Position numbers and translations under genes: made by a program
Assembly: GCA_964035545.1 (NCBI GenBank)
Contig: CAXIUT010000185.1
Coordinates: forward strand, 1-40,670
Direction: 5' to 3'
Length of the DNA stretch: 40,670 bases
From: Bugula neritina
Lineage: Eukaryota; Bryozoa; Gymnolaemata; Cheilostomatida; Bugulidae
The notes under the pieces: model-generated
Database searches by the model: none
Seen by the model: only the letters and a program-made list of their open reading frames with translations
What the model was told of the DNA's origin: nothing
Shown here: piece by piece, positions 1 through 14,672 of the stretch
Layout: every line of letters starts with the position of its first letter
How positions within the stretch are numbered: the first letter of the stretch is position 1

Positions 1-81
1 CCCAACCCCAACCCCAACCCCAACCCCAACCCCAACCCCAACCCCAACCCCAACCCCAACCCCAACCCCAACCCCAACCCC
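1..81. repeat. Left telomere, C4A2 repeat
   Basis: About 13 perfect CCCCAA units begin at base 1 and give way to unique AT-rich sequence at 82. This is the orientation expected for the left end of a linear ciliate chromosome of the G4T2 (oligohymenophorean) type. The first gene begins about 140 bp inward, so the subtelomere is very short. Confidence 0.95.
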
Positions 82-223
82 TTTGGTCATACTATTTATT
101 ATTTTAAATATTGCTGGACAAAAATATTCTATTTAATAGTCTATAAAGACTCAAAGTTCACTTCATTTTAAATAATATTTAAATAAATTTGAGTATTGAT
201 TTAAAAAAATATTAACCTCTAAT

Positions 224-2380
224 ATGGATATAATTATTAATATAGCTTTAGCTATGAATTTCCCAGAACCAATTCGGTATTTAGCTTCAGATCTCAAGAC
301 TTCTTCCTTACAATTGAAAGAAATTCTCCCAAATCGCCGAAAATAAATAATTTCTTTAGCTTAAAAACATCCTTCAATCATTGTCGACTATGGTTCCTAA
401 AAAATTCTGGCAGGATATTAAAATAGTGACTAACCATAACTTATTTTTCGACCTCAAATTTCTAAGAATCGAGACTTAAATAGATCGGATTTATCAATAA
501 AAAACTCTATAAATACTTCTTATGATCAGCTTGATCTTATTAAAAATAATTATAAAAGCCCTTATTAAAGAAATATTGTTCTTCATTTTTCTCTTCTTTA
601 GCAATGTAATGATTATATCTTTGGAGAGCTTAGTAAACAAAATAAAAAAATTAGAAATAACTTAATCATTTCTGAGCCTTTTGCGAACCCCCTTCACTGT
701 AGGACAGCTATCCTACAACAACTTTTCGAATGTTATTAAATCAACTCTGTCATGATTGGAGTTGATGCTTTATTCTCTTATTTTTATGAACTTGACTGCA
801 GTATAGTAAAATATGAATCAGAAACAACTTTGCTAGTTGAGATTGGGGCTTCGACGATTCATATTATTCCAATAATCAAAGGACAAATCAACTTTAAATA
901 AATAAAACGCATTAATATAGGAGGAAATACAGCGTTTGAGATGTTTTCAAAATCTATTTTATTAAAAAATCCTCACCTTCGTGAAAAAATATCATATAGC
1001 TTTATGAAAAATATTTATTAAAGTTTTACTTCTGTAGCTATCGATTATAAACTTCAATTAAAATATTTTGAGTCAAAATTTAAAAAGTCTTTAGATCCTT
1101 TTATTTATAGAAACAGAATATCCGAAAAGAATAGTCACTAGGAAGAAAATCTTACTTTTGTTTAAGGAATTTAAATAGATTTTGATGAAAATAATAATAT
1201 CAACTAATAGGATATAAAAAAAAGAAAAGAAGAAGTTAGAAAAAGAATGAGCTAAAAATTAAAAGACTCTTTAAATAAAAGAAAATAAATTAAAACTAAA
1301 ATGCAATAAGCAGAATTAAAAAATTATCAATAGCTTAAAGAACGCTTTTAATCTTAAGATAAATTTGCACATGAAGAAGTTGTCTAAATATTTGGAGAGA
1401 ATAAACATTTATAAAAACTTAACAAAAAAATCAGATCATTATAAATTAAGCTAGGATACATTAAATAACAACCTTGTGAAGAAACAAAATTTAATTTGAT
1501 ATCGATCCCTGATCATGAATTGCCTCCTGAAAAAATAAAATACAAAAAATTACAGATTTATCAAAAGCAAGCTATCTAACTAAGAAAGCAAAAGCAACTA
1601 TAAAAAGAATAAGAAGAAGCAAAGATGAAAGAACTTCGAGAAAGCAATCCTGAAATTTATCTTCGTCAACTAAAATAAACTTATAAAAACCTCAGCATTA
1701 AGATAAAAGATAACTAAAGAATTAAAAGCTAGCTAAACAACAGAAAAAGTAAACTTAAACAGAGAAAAATGCAAGCAATGGCTAGAATAGCGGAGAAAGA
1801 TTTCGATTAATAGATCTAGCAAGGTGAAGATGATTGGCTTGTTTTCAAAGATCTCTAAGAAAGTGATCACTACTCTGAACTTTAAGCAATGGAGGCTGAA
1901 CTTAGATAAATTGACCCTGAGTGGACACAAGCTAAAGATCAACATCATCTAAAGGAAACTAATCAGCTTTTCCTTTTAACTGATCTAGTTAAATGTCACG
2001 AAGTTTACTTTGAACCTTCATTAGTCGGAGCAAATCAAATCAATATTCCAAAAACTATTGTAAAAATTCTTGAAAGTTTTACATCTTCTGAGACTGAAGA
2101 ATTACTGAAAAACATTTTGCTAATTGGAGGTGGTTCAAAAATATCAGGTTTAAAAGAAAGGCTAGAACGAGATTTGATACGTTAGTGTCCGTTTTAATCC
2201 AAGATTTCGATTTCAGTTGGAAAAGAAGGAGTAAAAGGAGCTTTTCTTGGAATGCAATATATTTGTCGGTATGAAAAATAACTCTTAGAGAGATTTAGTT
2301 ATAAAAGGGAAGATTATCTTGCAAATTAAAAAACAATGTTTGTTTAAAATCCATGGTCAAATCCTCAACCAAGATATTGA
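224..2380 (+). CDS. ARP5: Actin-related protein 5 (INO80 complex subunit)
   Basis: One uninterrupted frame (TAA/TAG = Glu) of about 718 residues ending in TGA. The N-terminal actin fold is visible (IIVDYGSEKILAGYE near residue 50), then ISEPFANPLHCRTAILQQLFECY and GVDALFSYFY, which match ARP5 closely. The middle (about residues 300-560) is a long charged, coiled-coil insertion typical of ARP5, ending in DDWLVFKD and ELREIDP. The C-terminal actin lobe follows (LLIGGGSKISGLKERLERDL, then PFESKISI). ARP5 works with Ies6 in the INO80 nucleosome remodeller in the nucleus. An in-frame ATG at 254 is an alternative start. No introns are needed. The length is close to that of yeast ARP5. Confidence 0.9.
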
Positions 2381-2476
2381 TTCTCAGTCAAATATATAAA
2401 TTCTTTGAAAACCATTTAGATATTTTAGTTATGCTTTTCCAATTTAATTATTAAACATTAAATATAAAAAATTGAT

Positions 2477-4674
2477 ATGTCTGAATAAGAGAGAAATAAT
2501 CAAAGTCGAGATAAAGATCCTTTTAATAATCTTTTTAATGTGCTTTTTCCTTATCCAGCTGCATCCCCAAGATGCCCTTAACTTTTTTTATTCTCTTCAT
2601 GAACATTTCTCAACCTTTATTGATGGCTTCAAGCAAAGAATAGAAACAGAAATTGATTATTCCAAAGCACTTATTAGAGTAAGCAAACAACTCAATAGGC
2701 ATATTGAACCAAACAAACCCTCTCCAATATCTTATATTTCTTCAGCTTTTAAAGTATAACATGAACAACGAGCAAGGCATGCCCTTGAATTAGCATAATA
2801 CCTGCATAGCTAAGTTGAAGTTCCTTGTCAAAAAGTTCTTTTAGAGACTGATTTACTTGTTAAAAAATTATAAAAATAGATGCGTCGTCTTTATAAAGAA
2901 GGAGAGACAGTCTAATAATCCTATCAAAAACATCTAAAAAAATTTTTTAGAGTAAAACAAGACTGTGAAGAAAGATTAATGAATCAAATTTTGTTAGGTT
3001 TTGTTCCAGGAGTATCACAAAGTCAGATATAAAAGACAAGGGTAAAAGTAAATGAAGATAAATAAGACATGCTTTTGTATTAAAATAAGTATCTCAACTC
3101 TTTATCCACTTTCAATACTTTTGCCTTCAAATACAATGAGTAAATATCTCTTTTAAATAGATCTATTAGCTCGCCTTTAACTCAGATTCAAGATTATTCG
3201 CTTTAATTCCTCAGCCTTGAAATCGATAGTATGCGCAAGTTAGTTGTTTCAGAAGTTAGTATGTTCAAAAATATCTAATATGACATTTTGAATATCAGCA
3301 GACAGATGGAGACTCTCAGTCCATAAAATCAATTGAGTATATTTGGTTTAAACTTTGGATAGGTCTATCAAAATCCTATCATTTCCATTTATGCAGATGG
3401 TCCCATCACTAACTGCTAAAATATTGATTTTAAACAACCCATTTCGAATGGATTTCTCCTATAAACTCTCAATAGTATATTTAAAGGATATTTTACCTGT
3501 ATTCTCAATAATAAATACAACTCTACCCTTCGTCACTGCCTTCAGGAGGCTTGGAAACAGTTTGAAGGGACCTAAGCTAAATAATTTATGTCTGATTTAG
3601 AAGATTGTATCATTCAGAATAAGGTTGTGGAAAAGATTCCAATGAATAAAAAAAGATAGTAAACAATTTTTAGATAAGATTTTGTTTTAGAGAATAGTGA
3701 TGAATAAGCAAAACTTAACAAAGAAGAAGTATTTGAAATATCTTTTTCAATAATTTGCACTTTAGGAAGTTTTATTAGAAATGTTCCTTTAAGTTTGCAG
3801 AAGCAACGATAGACAATTTAAATTCTGAGAAAATCAATTGTATCTCATCATTTTTATCGATTTATTTCCATTATTGCTTTGGAATAACTTTTGAATTCTC
3901 ATTAAAATCATCTATCCAATCAAACATAATCATAAAGAATGATTTCAATTCTTCATTTACTCCTTTAGGAAGTAATTATTATATTATTCAGGCATCAAAC
4001 TCAAAAGATATTATTATTCTTAGAATTATTCTTTCCTTAATGTTCTCTACTCGAAATGATATCCCTCTTTGGGCAAACTCTCAACTATCATCATTTGATT
4101 TCTGGCACTCTGAAGATTTTTGGAATGCTATCATTTTTTAAGGGACATTTTAATAAATTACTTTACTTCCTTCTAGTAGTAGATCTTAATTGAAATAAAT
4201 TTATCTGATGCAACAAAAGAATGCTGTTTTTAGCACTTTGACAACTCATTGTCATTATATGGTTATGATTGGTAAGCATAAGTCTATATAGGTTGTTAAA
4301 TATCTATTGTAGAATCCATTACATCTAGATTTATTCATTTTTATGGTCTTTATAACGAACACCAAAAGGATCTAGTTAAAGTTATACACTCAGCTAAAGA
4401 AAAGTATTAAAAGTATTTTGAATCTCTTGAAGAATGGAAAAAAAGTAGATTATCAAATAAATCCTTAAATATTTAAAAAAACCCATTGATAGAATAAAAT
4501 TAAAAAGATGATAAATCTATAAAATAAACTTTAAAAAATGATTCTGTATTAGATAGGACAATATAAACATAAGATTTAAAGTTTAAACAAATTGATAGAT
4601 AAGTCTAAAAGAATAAAAATCCTCAAAAATTATCATAAATATAACACTTATCAAAGGATAAAAAATCATCTTGA
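2477..4674 (+). CDS. F-BAR domain protein
   Basis: About 712 residues after removal of three GT-AG introns at 2540-2558 (19 nt), 3972-3991 and 4272-4291 (20 nt each). The start MSEEERNNQSR at 2477 is followed after the first intron by an F-BAR-like helix set: FFYSLHEHFSTFIDGFKQRIE, then IDYSKALIRVSKQL, with Lys/Glu-rich helices to about residue 250. The family dimerises, binds curved membrane and links it to actin, for example in endocytosis or cytokinesis. The C-terminal half (LMFSTRNDIPLWANSQ, then FDFWHSEDFWNAIIFEGTF) is well formed but I do not recognise a domain. The tail is Lys/Glu-rich. It lies 97 bp downstream of ARP5 on the same strand. The F-BAR call is by pattern only. Confidence 0.7.
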
Positions 4675-5139
<465 letters not shown>

Positions 5140-6774
5140 ATGCATCTTCACACTCAGATATTATCATCAACAACACCAGAGCTTTTAAGATTTATTAATA
5201 GTTCCTTCGATCACTCTTTTTCTATCCTTCCCACCTTAACATCATCACCTTTAACTGTAATCAAAAATATTTTTGGATCATTTATCTAGAAACCACCTCG
5301 AAATAAGACTCAATTAATAGTAGCATTTAATGTTGCTTTGAACTTATAAATATTTTAAAGAGAGCTAAATAATTTAAAGGAGGAGTGGGCACTCGAAATG
5401 GTATAGTATAATCCCAACAATAACCATGTTAACTAAGTATTTAAATTAAGTAGGAATATAAAAATCAATGAATTTCAGGGAATCATAATTAAACCAAGCT
5501 GTAATTACTCTTTAGAGTTTATAGTCTAAAGAAAAACTCTTGCAAGAATGTACTTTTTAGCAGCAATAGCCACTAATAGGGAATGGCAAATTACTCAATC
5601 ACTTCATTCGATATCTAAAATAGTTCATCTTATTAGATTTTATTTATCACTTGATAAACATCCAAAAGATCAATAATCCTTTCAAGATCAATTAGGTCTT
5701 AGACTCACTGATTTTCTTTATAAATTCAAAGTAGCAAACATAAGTATCCTTATTTCTTCATCATCTCCTCTTCATCCTAACTCAATTCATAACTCAGAGG
5801 TAGATTGTACTTCATCAAATAACCTAGCTTTCAACAATATTTCATCTCTTAGTGAAAGAGTTTTACAACAAGTTGGCTTACTTAGCTTACCTGAACCTTG
5901 GCTGGATAGAGAAGAATATCGATCTATTAAGTAAGCTATTTATCAGATCAAAAAGAAATAGTACTATCTTTTTAAAGATATCAGAACAACAGAAAAATAA
6001 ATTGCATAAAAAATAATCAATGCTCAAATAATATGTGGATTACCACAAAAATCTTTTGTTAAAACTTCTACTTAAGAGATAAAGGAAATCAAATAATTTG
6101 ATATTTTGAAGAAGAAAAAGAAATTATAATAGATGTAGTAAAGTATGAGTCAAGAAGAAACTAAAAAATATAAGTTAGATATAAATAGAAGTAAACTTAA
6201 AGATAAAAAGCATGAAATAAAAAATAAACATATTTCATAGCTATTACAGCTCAAACAATCAATCTTATTTTTAAAAGGAGTACCAGAAATATCACAAAAA
6301 AAATAATTAAATAATTAAAAAAATAATTTTCATAAACAAATAATCACCACTATCTTTAGTAGAATTAAAAAAAATAATTATAAAACATAAAAAAACTATT
6401 CAAAAGAAATAAATAAAAATACAATCACAAATATTCACAAAAGTAATCATTCTAAAATGTTAAAAAATAATAATTAGTCAAGGTCTAAAGTTGAAAGACA
6501 AAGTAATAAGCAGAACAAGTAAAGACAAAGTAATAAGTAGAACAAGTAAAGACAAAGTAATAAGCAGAACAAGTAAAGACAAAGTAATAAGATAAACAAG
6601 TAAAGCTAACAATAATATAAGATAAGTTTAGCAGATAAGTGTAAAATAAGAGCTTAATATGAAAAGTCAACATTTGAGATAGATAGCGAGGCAGATAAAT
6701 ATATTACCACTCAAATTAATCGCCTTAAAAAAGCTATCAAAATATTAAAGTCCTCAAAGTTAACTATGACTTGA
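5140..6774 (+). CDS. Unrecognised protein with Gln/Asn/Lys repeats
   Basis: A single open frame of 544 residues (TAA/TAG = Glu), ATG to TGA, with no intron needed. The first 260 residues have mixed globular composition (for example ERKTLARMYFLAAIATNREW). The remainder is strongly basic and helical (DILKKKKKLEEMEESM). Near residues 450-490 there are four copies of a 9-residue motif, RQSNKxNKE, encoded by a 27-bp tandem repeat at about 6497-6605. I do not recognise the family. The stop is 58 bp from the stop of the convergent POB3 gene. The reading is supported by length and composition only. Confidence 0.65.
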
Positions 6775-6831
6775 TTAGTGATAAATATGTTATTATTATT
6801 ACTATTTTAGAAAAGACATCAAAATATCTAT

Positions 6832-8222
6832 TCAATTGTCTTTATTTTTTATTTTGGACTATTTTTTTACCTTTTTATTTCCATTTGAACTTTACTCTTA
6901 GCTGCCTAGTTAATTTTAGTCTTCTTCTGAATCACTTTAATCGCCATTACCAGATGAATCAACTGCTTCAAAATCTTAATCTTAACTTTAATCTTAATCA
7001 TCAATATCTGGTATAATTTTGGAGGGTTCTGTTTGTTCCATAATGACTTTGATTTGTCTAGCTCTAAAATACTACACAAGACTATCGAGTTAGGTTCGTT
7101 AAATTCCCAAAAATTAGACTTCTTTCTTTTCCTATCTTATACTTGCCTTCAAATCAAATTGTTTATTTGTTGCATTTATACGGTGAAATTCAACTGTTGC
7201 GACATCATCAACTCTAAAGTAAAGAACTGGTTTAGGAATAAAAATCAAACTCTGCTTCAGCATATATAACCAACCAGATTGAGCTTTTATATTAGCCTTT
7301 ACACATGGTTGGCCTTGCTTCGATTTAAAGTGACTCCCTGGTTGAATTAAATTCAAGTTTGCCATCGAGTGAAATATATCCACTAAAACTTGAAACTGAG
7401 GACCTGAGTACTATGATTGTAAAGTTGATAGGTTAGGAGCCTTTGCTATCAGTTAAGGATTAACTTTAGTCTTTATTTCAACAGTAGTTTCTTTTTTTAT
7501 TTGAAGGACAATATAGCGATAGATGGTTTGACCTTGATAAATGGGTTTATCTTTATTTAGTTGCAAAACAATAGAGACTTGAGACTCATTGGTCATAGGT
7601 AAAATAAAACCTTTAGTAATATTCTTGTACTAAATATTGTAGTTAAAGGTCATTCCATGAAACCTAATGCTCTTTTGATAAAAATCCAAAGTATATTTAC
7701 CCCTTGGAACAGCTAAATTCACATCAATAAGAGTTGCTATCGACTATCCAGCAAACTATCCTATTTTTGCTTTTTAAACTAGAAACTTGTATATTTTTTA
7801 TGCTTTGACTTCTCTCTATCCTTCCACTTCCATTTGTCCCTCTTCTGATTCTTTAGGTTCTTAAACATGGAACCTAATTTCACACATGCAGTCATCTTGT
7901 CCCAAATCTTCGTTATTGGTCTAAATAGTGATATCTTGTTTGTTGATGATAGTGTTGTTAATTGATTTGTAGTTAATTTTGAGAAGAGGATGGTTCTGTT
8001 GACTAAGCAAGAAGGTAGGAGATTCTGGATCAAGTTCAAGTTCTCCATAGTTAAGTCCTTTCAAAGACATGGCGCCCAATTTTATTATTTATAAATCACA
8101 TCCAATCAACTCAGCATTAAAGAGATATTAATTTATTTCAACCCTTAAAACAACAACTCTAAAATTGTTTTATAAAACAATGTAAGTTATGATTAATCAT
8201 CATATTTATCTATGTTTTTCAT
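6832..8222 (-). CDS. POB3: FACT complex subunit POB3/SSRP1, short N terminus
   Basis: 456 residues with one 20-nt intron at 8159-8178. If the intron is ignored, an in-frame ATG at 8070 gives 412 residues. The SSRP1 core is clear: SLKGLNYGELEL, the segment FLVEKAKIGEF to AVPRGKYTLDFY, FHGMTFNYNIEYKNI, QGQTIYRYIVLQ, then the second PH-like domain (KANIKAQSGWLYMLKQSLIF, VLYFRVDDVATVEFHR, EYFRARQIKV) and an acidic Asp/Glu/Ser tail. FACT (POB3 with SPT16) handles H2A-H2B dimers during transcription and replication. The usual N-terminal dimerisation domain of about 100 residues is missing or replaced by some 50 residues I cannot align. No HMG box is present, as in fungal Pob3. The start is only 48 bp from the internal telomeric array. 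Confidence 0.88.
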
Positions 8223-8253
8223 ACAAATATTCAAAAATCCATTTTTCATTTAA

Positions 8254-10160
8254 TCATTTTCTTTTTATAGGGGGTTGGGGTTGGGGTTGGGGTTGGGGTT
8301 GGGGTTGGGGTTGGGGTTGGGGTTGGGGTTGGGGTTGGGGTTGGGGTTGGGGTTGGGGTTGGGGTTGGGTTCCCACTAGTTATTATCTCTTTTTCTAAGT
8401 ATTATCTAGCATGGTGAAATTTCTTGAGGTTATTCTCCATTGAGTAAAAGAAACTAACATAAAAGCTTTTTCTTTAGTTGTTTTTTTATTTCCTAACCTT
8501 TTTAATAGTTTATACTTTTTTTTTATAATATTTTTCCAATTTTTAAAAAATCTATTGAGTTTTAGTTGATTTAACGTCGTTAAAATACATTTGAAAAACA
8601 TTGATTCTTGAAAGATTAATCTAAAAGTTTTTTTTTTTAAGTTATAAGTGATATCTTGAATCGAAGAGTGAAGTAGCATAATATGTTATTTTTTAATAGG
8701 TTTAGCAGATAATATTTTTCTGAAAATAATTCCTTTGAATACTTGTTATAAAATATTAAAACAAGAACTCATAATGAACTTATTCTGAGACTGAGGGGAT
8801 ACATTAAAAGTTGTTTTGTTTTATTCAAAAAAAGGTTTTTATATTTAAACTTCCGATTTTATATTTTATTATCTATCAAACTAACTATTCTAAAGTACAT
8901 TCTCATTATTAAAATTTAATTGATTATTTGATGAAAATTTCTTTATCACATCTGGTTATTAGAATTATTTCTTGACTGAAAGAGGCTATTTGAGCAGTAT
9001 TCGAAGAAATGAACTTAATCGATGAGAAATAAATTTATAAGTTAAAGAGATCCACTACTAGTCAAGACTAAAATAACAATTATTCTTGGAGTCTAAACCC
9101 TCTAGTTAAACATTTATCTATCTGTCGATTAGTAAGTTTGAATAGATTTAAATGGAGTTAAAGATTTCGATACCTTTCTTGATATACTTTTATTCTATTT
9201 TATCAATTCTTACTCTTCTTTCCATCTTTATTGAACTAAATCGAAATAAAATAAGTGATTTAAACTTGAAAAATCACCCTCCTCAATCTTTTTGTTTTAT
9301 TTTTATTCCACTTCTACCTCTTCAAGTAACTTTTTACGTATCTACTACTATTAACACATCCTGTTTAAATAAAAATAGCTTAAATCACGACAATTTATAA
9401 CTATTTAATTCTAAACCCAATAGCTACTCCCCTTATTTAGAGATGGTTCGATTTAGTATGAAGATAAAATTTATATTTACTAGTTAAATCTTTTTATCCT
9501 AAAATTTTTTTATTTATTATTCTTTTAATTCATTTATGAGATAAAGTAGCTAATACTGTCAAAAAGGAGTTTGTTTTTATCTATTATATCTTCAGGTATT
9601 TCAAATAATGACTCCATTATTTATTGAATCCTTTCAAAGATTAATTGTTTTGATCTTATCGATTAAATGTTTTTTGATAATCTAACTATTACTTAGATAA
9701 AATCGTTAAGTAAATATCCTTTTAATTGATATTCAATGCTTTGTCTTTTAAAATATTAGTTTATGGTATAATCGATCTTATTTATTACTTTTCTTATTTG
9801 CTTAAAAATAAGAATCAAATCAAACAGAAAGTTCAATCTCAAAGTTAGAGGATTTTAGTTTATATTTAGTTTTTATAAATTAGAAGCTGCTTAAGCCAAA
9901 GGAATCAATCCTTTTGTTGATATAATCTTATTAAAAGAAAGGTCCACATCCTTTAAACAAAGCATAACTTGTTGACTGGTATTCATGTGAGTTTGTAATG
10001 AATAAAAATCAGAGATTAGGTTATCTGATAGATTTAATATTTTAATATTTTGAAGAATATGAAGCTTAATGGTCGGAAACTATGTCAGTTAACATCCTTT
10101 TTTATTGTAGATATCCGACTGTTTGTTGTTATCGACTTATCTTCTTTTCGAGAATTTCAT
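8254..10160 (-). CDS. Leucine-rich-repeat protein running into the telomeric array
   Basis: Starts MKFSKRREVDNNK at 10160, 50 bp downstream of the coiled-coil gene on the same strand. Residues about 40-110 are leucine-rich repeats (IKILNLSDNLISDF, CLKDVDLSFNKI, NLEKLNINENPLTLR). A long helical part follows. Two 19-nt GT-AG introns (9195-9213, 9093-9111) join the frames, giving about 622 residues. The basic C-terminal part includes LNRFFKNWKNIIKKKYKLLKRL. The frame then enters the C4A2 strand of the array at 8371, where it would encode about 16 Pro-Gln pairs before TGA at 8254. The natural C terminus may therefore be lost. LRR proteins of this type are common in cilia and as protein-binding scaffolds. 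A long antisense frame on the plus strand (9152-10165) is a shadow. Confidence 0.65.
8270..8371. repeat. Internal G4T2 telomeric array (right-end orientation)
   Basis: About 17 GGGGTT units, the last with three Gs, with unique sequence on both sides. In this orientation it is a right-hand telomere for the segment 1-8269, which carries its left telomere at base 1. It lies 48 bp upstream of the POB3 start and interrupts the 3' part of the leucine-rich-repeat gene on its right. It could be a true interstitial array, an alternative telomere-addition site, or a join between two chromosomes made in library preparation or assembly. Confidence 0.95.
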
Positions 10161-10209
10161 CTTGAATCAATTTGAATTTATAATATTCATAGTTTGAAGA
10201 ATAAGCACA

Positions 10210-12066
10210 TCAACCAACATGTCCTAAGTTTCTCAAATATTAATCCTTTAGCTGCTTCAAACTCTTTTCCAAGATAGTTGGACCTACTTCTTCATAACTT
10301 CTGCTGGCTAAAGAATTTGTCTTAAACAAACTTTACTATCCAGTCTTTCTTTTCATTCCTTTCTATATTTCCCATTTTTTCCTTTCCATTTAAATTAACT
10401 TTAATTTTCCTTCAAGCTCTTTCTCTCTTAAAACCATTTCACTTGACTTTGCCTCCCATTCTGAAGATCTCGAGTTCAGCTATACTTACTTAGTTATAAT
10501 TTTAGTTTTTTAAAGTTGAAGATCTTCCATAAATTTAGTCCTTGATTATTCCCAGTATTTATTTTTTTGAAAAGATGCTTCTTTTTCTTGATAAAATCTC
10601 ATTTTTTCTTGTTAAAACTCTATTTTATTGAACCTCAAAGTAGATTGTTAATCATTAATCATCTTTTTTTTTTGTTAAATACTTTATTCAAGAATTAACT
10701 ATTTTTTAATATACTTTTATTATAACTATTTTTATTTTTTAATTATTCTTGCTTATATTTATTCATTTTTTTTTCTATCTCTTTCAATATCACTCAATAT
10801 TCTATTCTTATCTTCCTTAAACTATCTTTCTTTTACTTCAAGCCTATTCATCATTTCTTTTATATCTTTTTATTTTAACTCTGATAATTCATAAAAAGAT
10901 TTCTTTTTAGATCTTTAAAACTCAGTTTCCTAAGTTATTTTGTTTGATTTATTTTTTAAGTCTTCTTCTGCTTTTTCAAATGCCTTTATTCCTTCTGATA
11001 GCTTTAATGTTGCACTTTAAAGTTTATGAGCATCAGATACATTTTCATAAATGAATTTTATCTTTTGTTAATAGTTTTCTTTTATATTTTTTATTTATAA
11101 ATCTTTTAATTAGATTTTCTTTTTTATTTCTTCTTCATAGAGCTTTTTTAGTCTTTAATTTTATAACTTATGAGCATTTTGTTACTATTTAAGAATTCTA
11201 TCACTTAACTACCTTTGTGCTTTGAGTTGTTCTTCCATCATCCTCTGCAATGATGTTTCTACTTGATTTACTAATCCTTTCATTTATGATGTTTTAACCT
11301 CTCTACTGAGTTCTTTATTAGAAGCTAATTAGACTCTGGTTGAGGTGTTCTCTATTTCAGGTACTTTTTGATAGAAAGATGGCTGTAGCAAATTTATCGA
11401 AGTATTGTCTTATTTTCCACCCAATTTAAAATCTACTTTTGATGCAACAGAACGATTTTCTTCCATTTTACGACTGACTACTGACTTTCCATCATCGTTT
11501 TTTTTTGAAAGAGGAGGTTTCATTCCTCTTCTTCCAATTATTGGCTCATCATCATCTAAAATATTGTTTATATTGAGTTAATCTTGATTTATCTGTTTAG
11601 ATTGCTTCCATGGCTGCCGTTTAGTATCAACAATTTATTTTTTAGGAGAATTTCTATTTTAGGTTTGTTGTTATTTTAAAAAATCTTCAAAAGTAGTCGC
11701 CTATTTCTTAGCATCCTTATGCAATTGTAGCATATTGGTTCGTCCAGGAGTTGGACTAGGATTGAAGTTACTTAAAGAACTTTAAATCGATTTAGCTGAA
11801 CTATTTTTCAGAAGGGTTTTATTATTTGAAGTTCTTGGGACTTTATTAAAGGTTGGAATATATCCTCCCTCTCCTGCAGCTTCTCCCAAAGCATCGTCAA
11901 GCTCTATGTTATCCGTAATATACATGAAAAGTCCATTCTTTAGATAAGTGTATATAACGATCATAACAAAATCAATGTTCTGGTCTTTAATAAGATTGAA
12001 AAAGATATTTAAATTATTAATTAAGAATCTAGAGGCAATAAACTTTTGAAAATTATTAAATAGCAT
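10210..12066 (-). CDS. Long coiled-coil protein, possibly FBF1-like
   Basis: 618 residues in one frame, no introns. The N-terminal part (about 1-250) is polar and partly disordered, with LDDALGEAAGEGGYIPTF, SPTPGRTNMLQLHKD and IIGRRGMKPPLSKK. Residues about 250-600 are almost continuous coiled coil rich in Glu, Lys and Leu (for example RELSDRILKEQQNAHKLENE). This architecture, acidic and Phe/Tyr motifs followed by a C-terminal coiled coil, resembles the transition-fibre protein FBF1, but the resemblance is weak and any ciliary or centrosomal coiled coil would fit. The start is about 108 bp from the second internal telomeric array, across which CDC48 is transcribed in the opposite direction. 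Confidence 0.7.
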
Positions 12067-12174
12067 AAGAAAATCGATAATAATATATTGTGACTGAGTA
12101 ATATATAAATGAGAGACGAGAGTATATATTTGAATTTATTTTAAATTTAATCAATTTGAATGGAACCTAAAAAA

Positions 12175-12255
12175 GGGGTTGGGGTTGGGGTTGGGGTTGG
12201 GGTTGGGGTTGGGGTTGGGGTTGGGGTTGGGGTTGGGGTTGGGGTTGGGGTTGGG
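12175..12255. repeat. Second internal G4T2 array between divergent genes
   Basis: About 13 GGGGTT units in the same orientation as the array at 8270. It occupies much of the 236-bp gap between the divergent coiled-coil gene (start 12066) and CDC48 (start 12303). To the left it would be a proper right-end telomere. To the right the sequence continues directly into the CDC48 5' leader with no C4A2 repeat. Confidence 0.95.
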
Positions 12256-12302
12256 AAGCCTTAAATGATGAAAATTCTTCCATCCAACTCAGTCAAGCTA
12301 AG

Positions 12303-14572
<2,270 letters not shown>

Positions 14573-14672
14573 TTATATCATCATAAATAGTTCTTATTAA
14601 ATAACATATTAAATAAAGATCATATTTTTGAGTTTAAAAATATTGACTCAATTGGATCTATAAAATAAAAAA

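Noticed and set aside
8189-8398. A plus-strand ORF with a Gly-Trp repeat.
   Set aside because: It is the G4T2 array read as codons, with no gene-like flanks on that strand.
9152-10165. A 337-codon open frame on the plus strand, hydrophobic, looking like a membrane protein.
   Set aside because: It is antisense to the LRR gene, whose minus-strand reading gives clear leucine-rich repeats and a proper start; the plus frame is only a shadow that stays open because TGA is rare.
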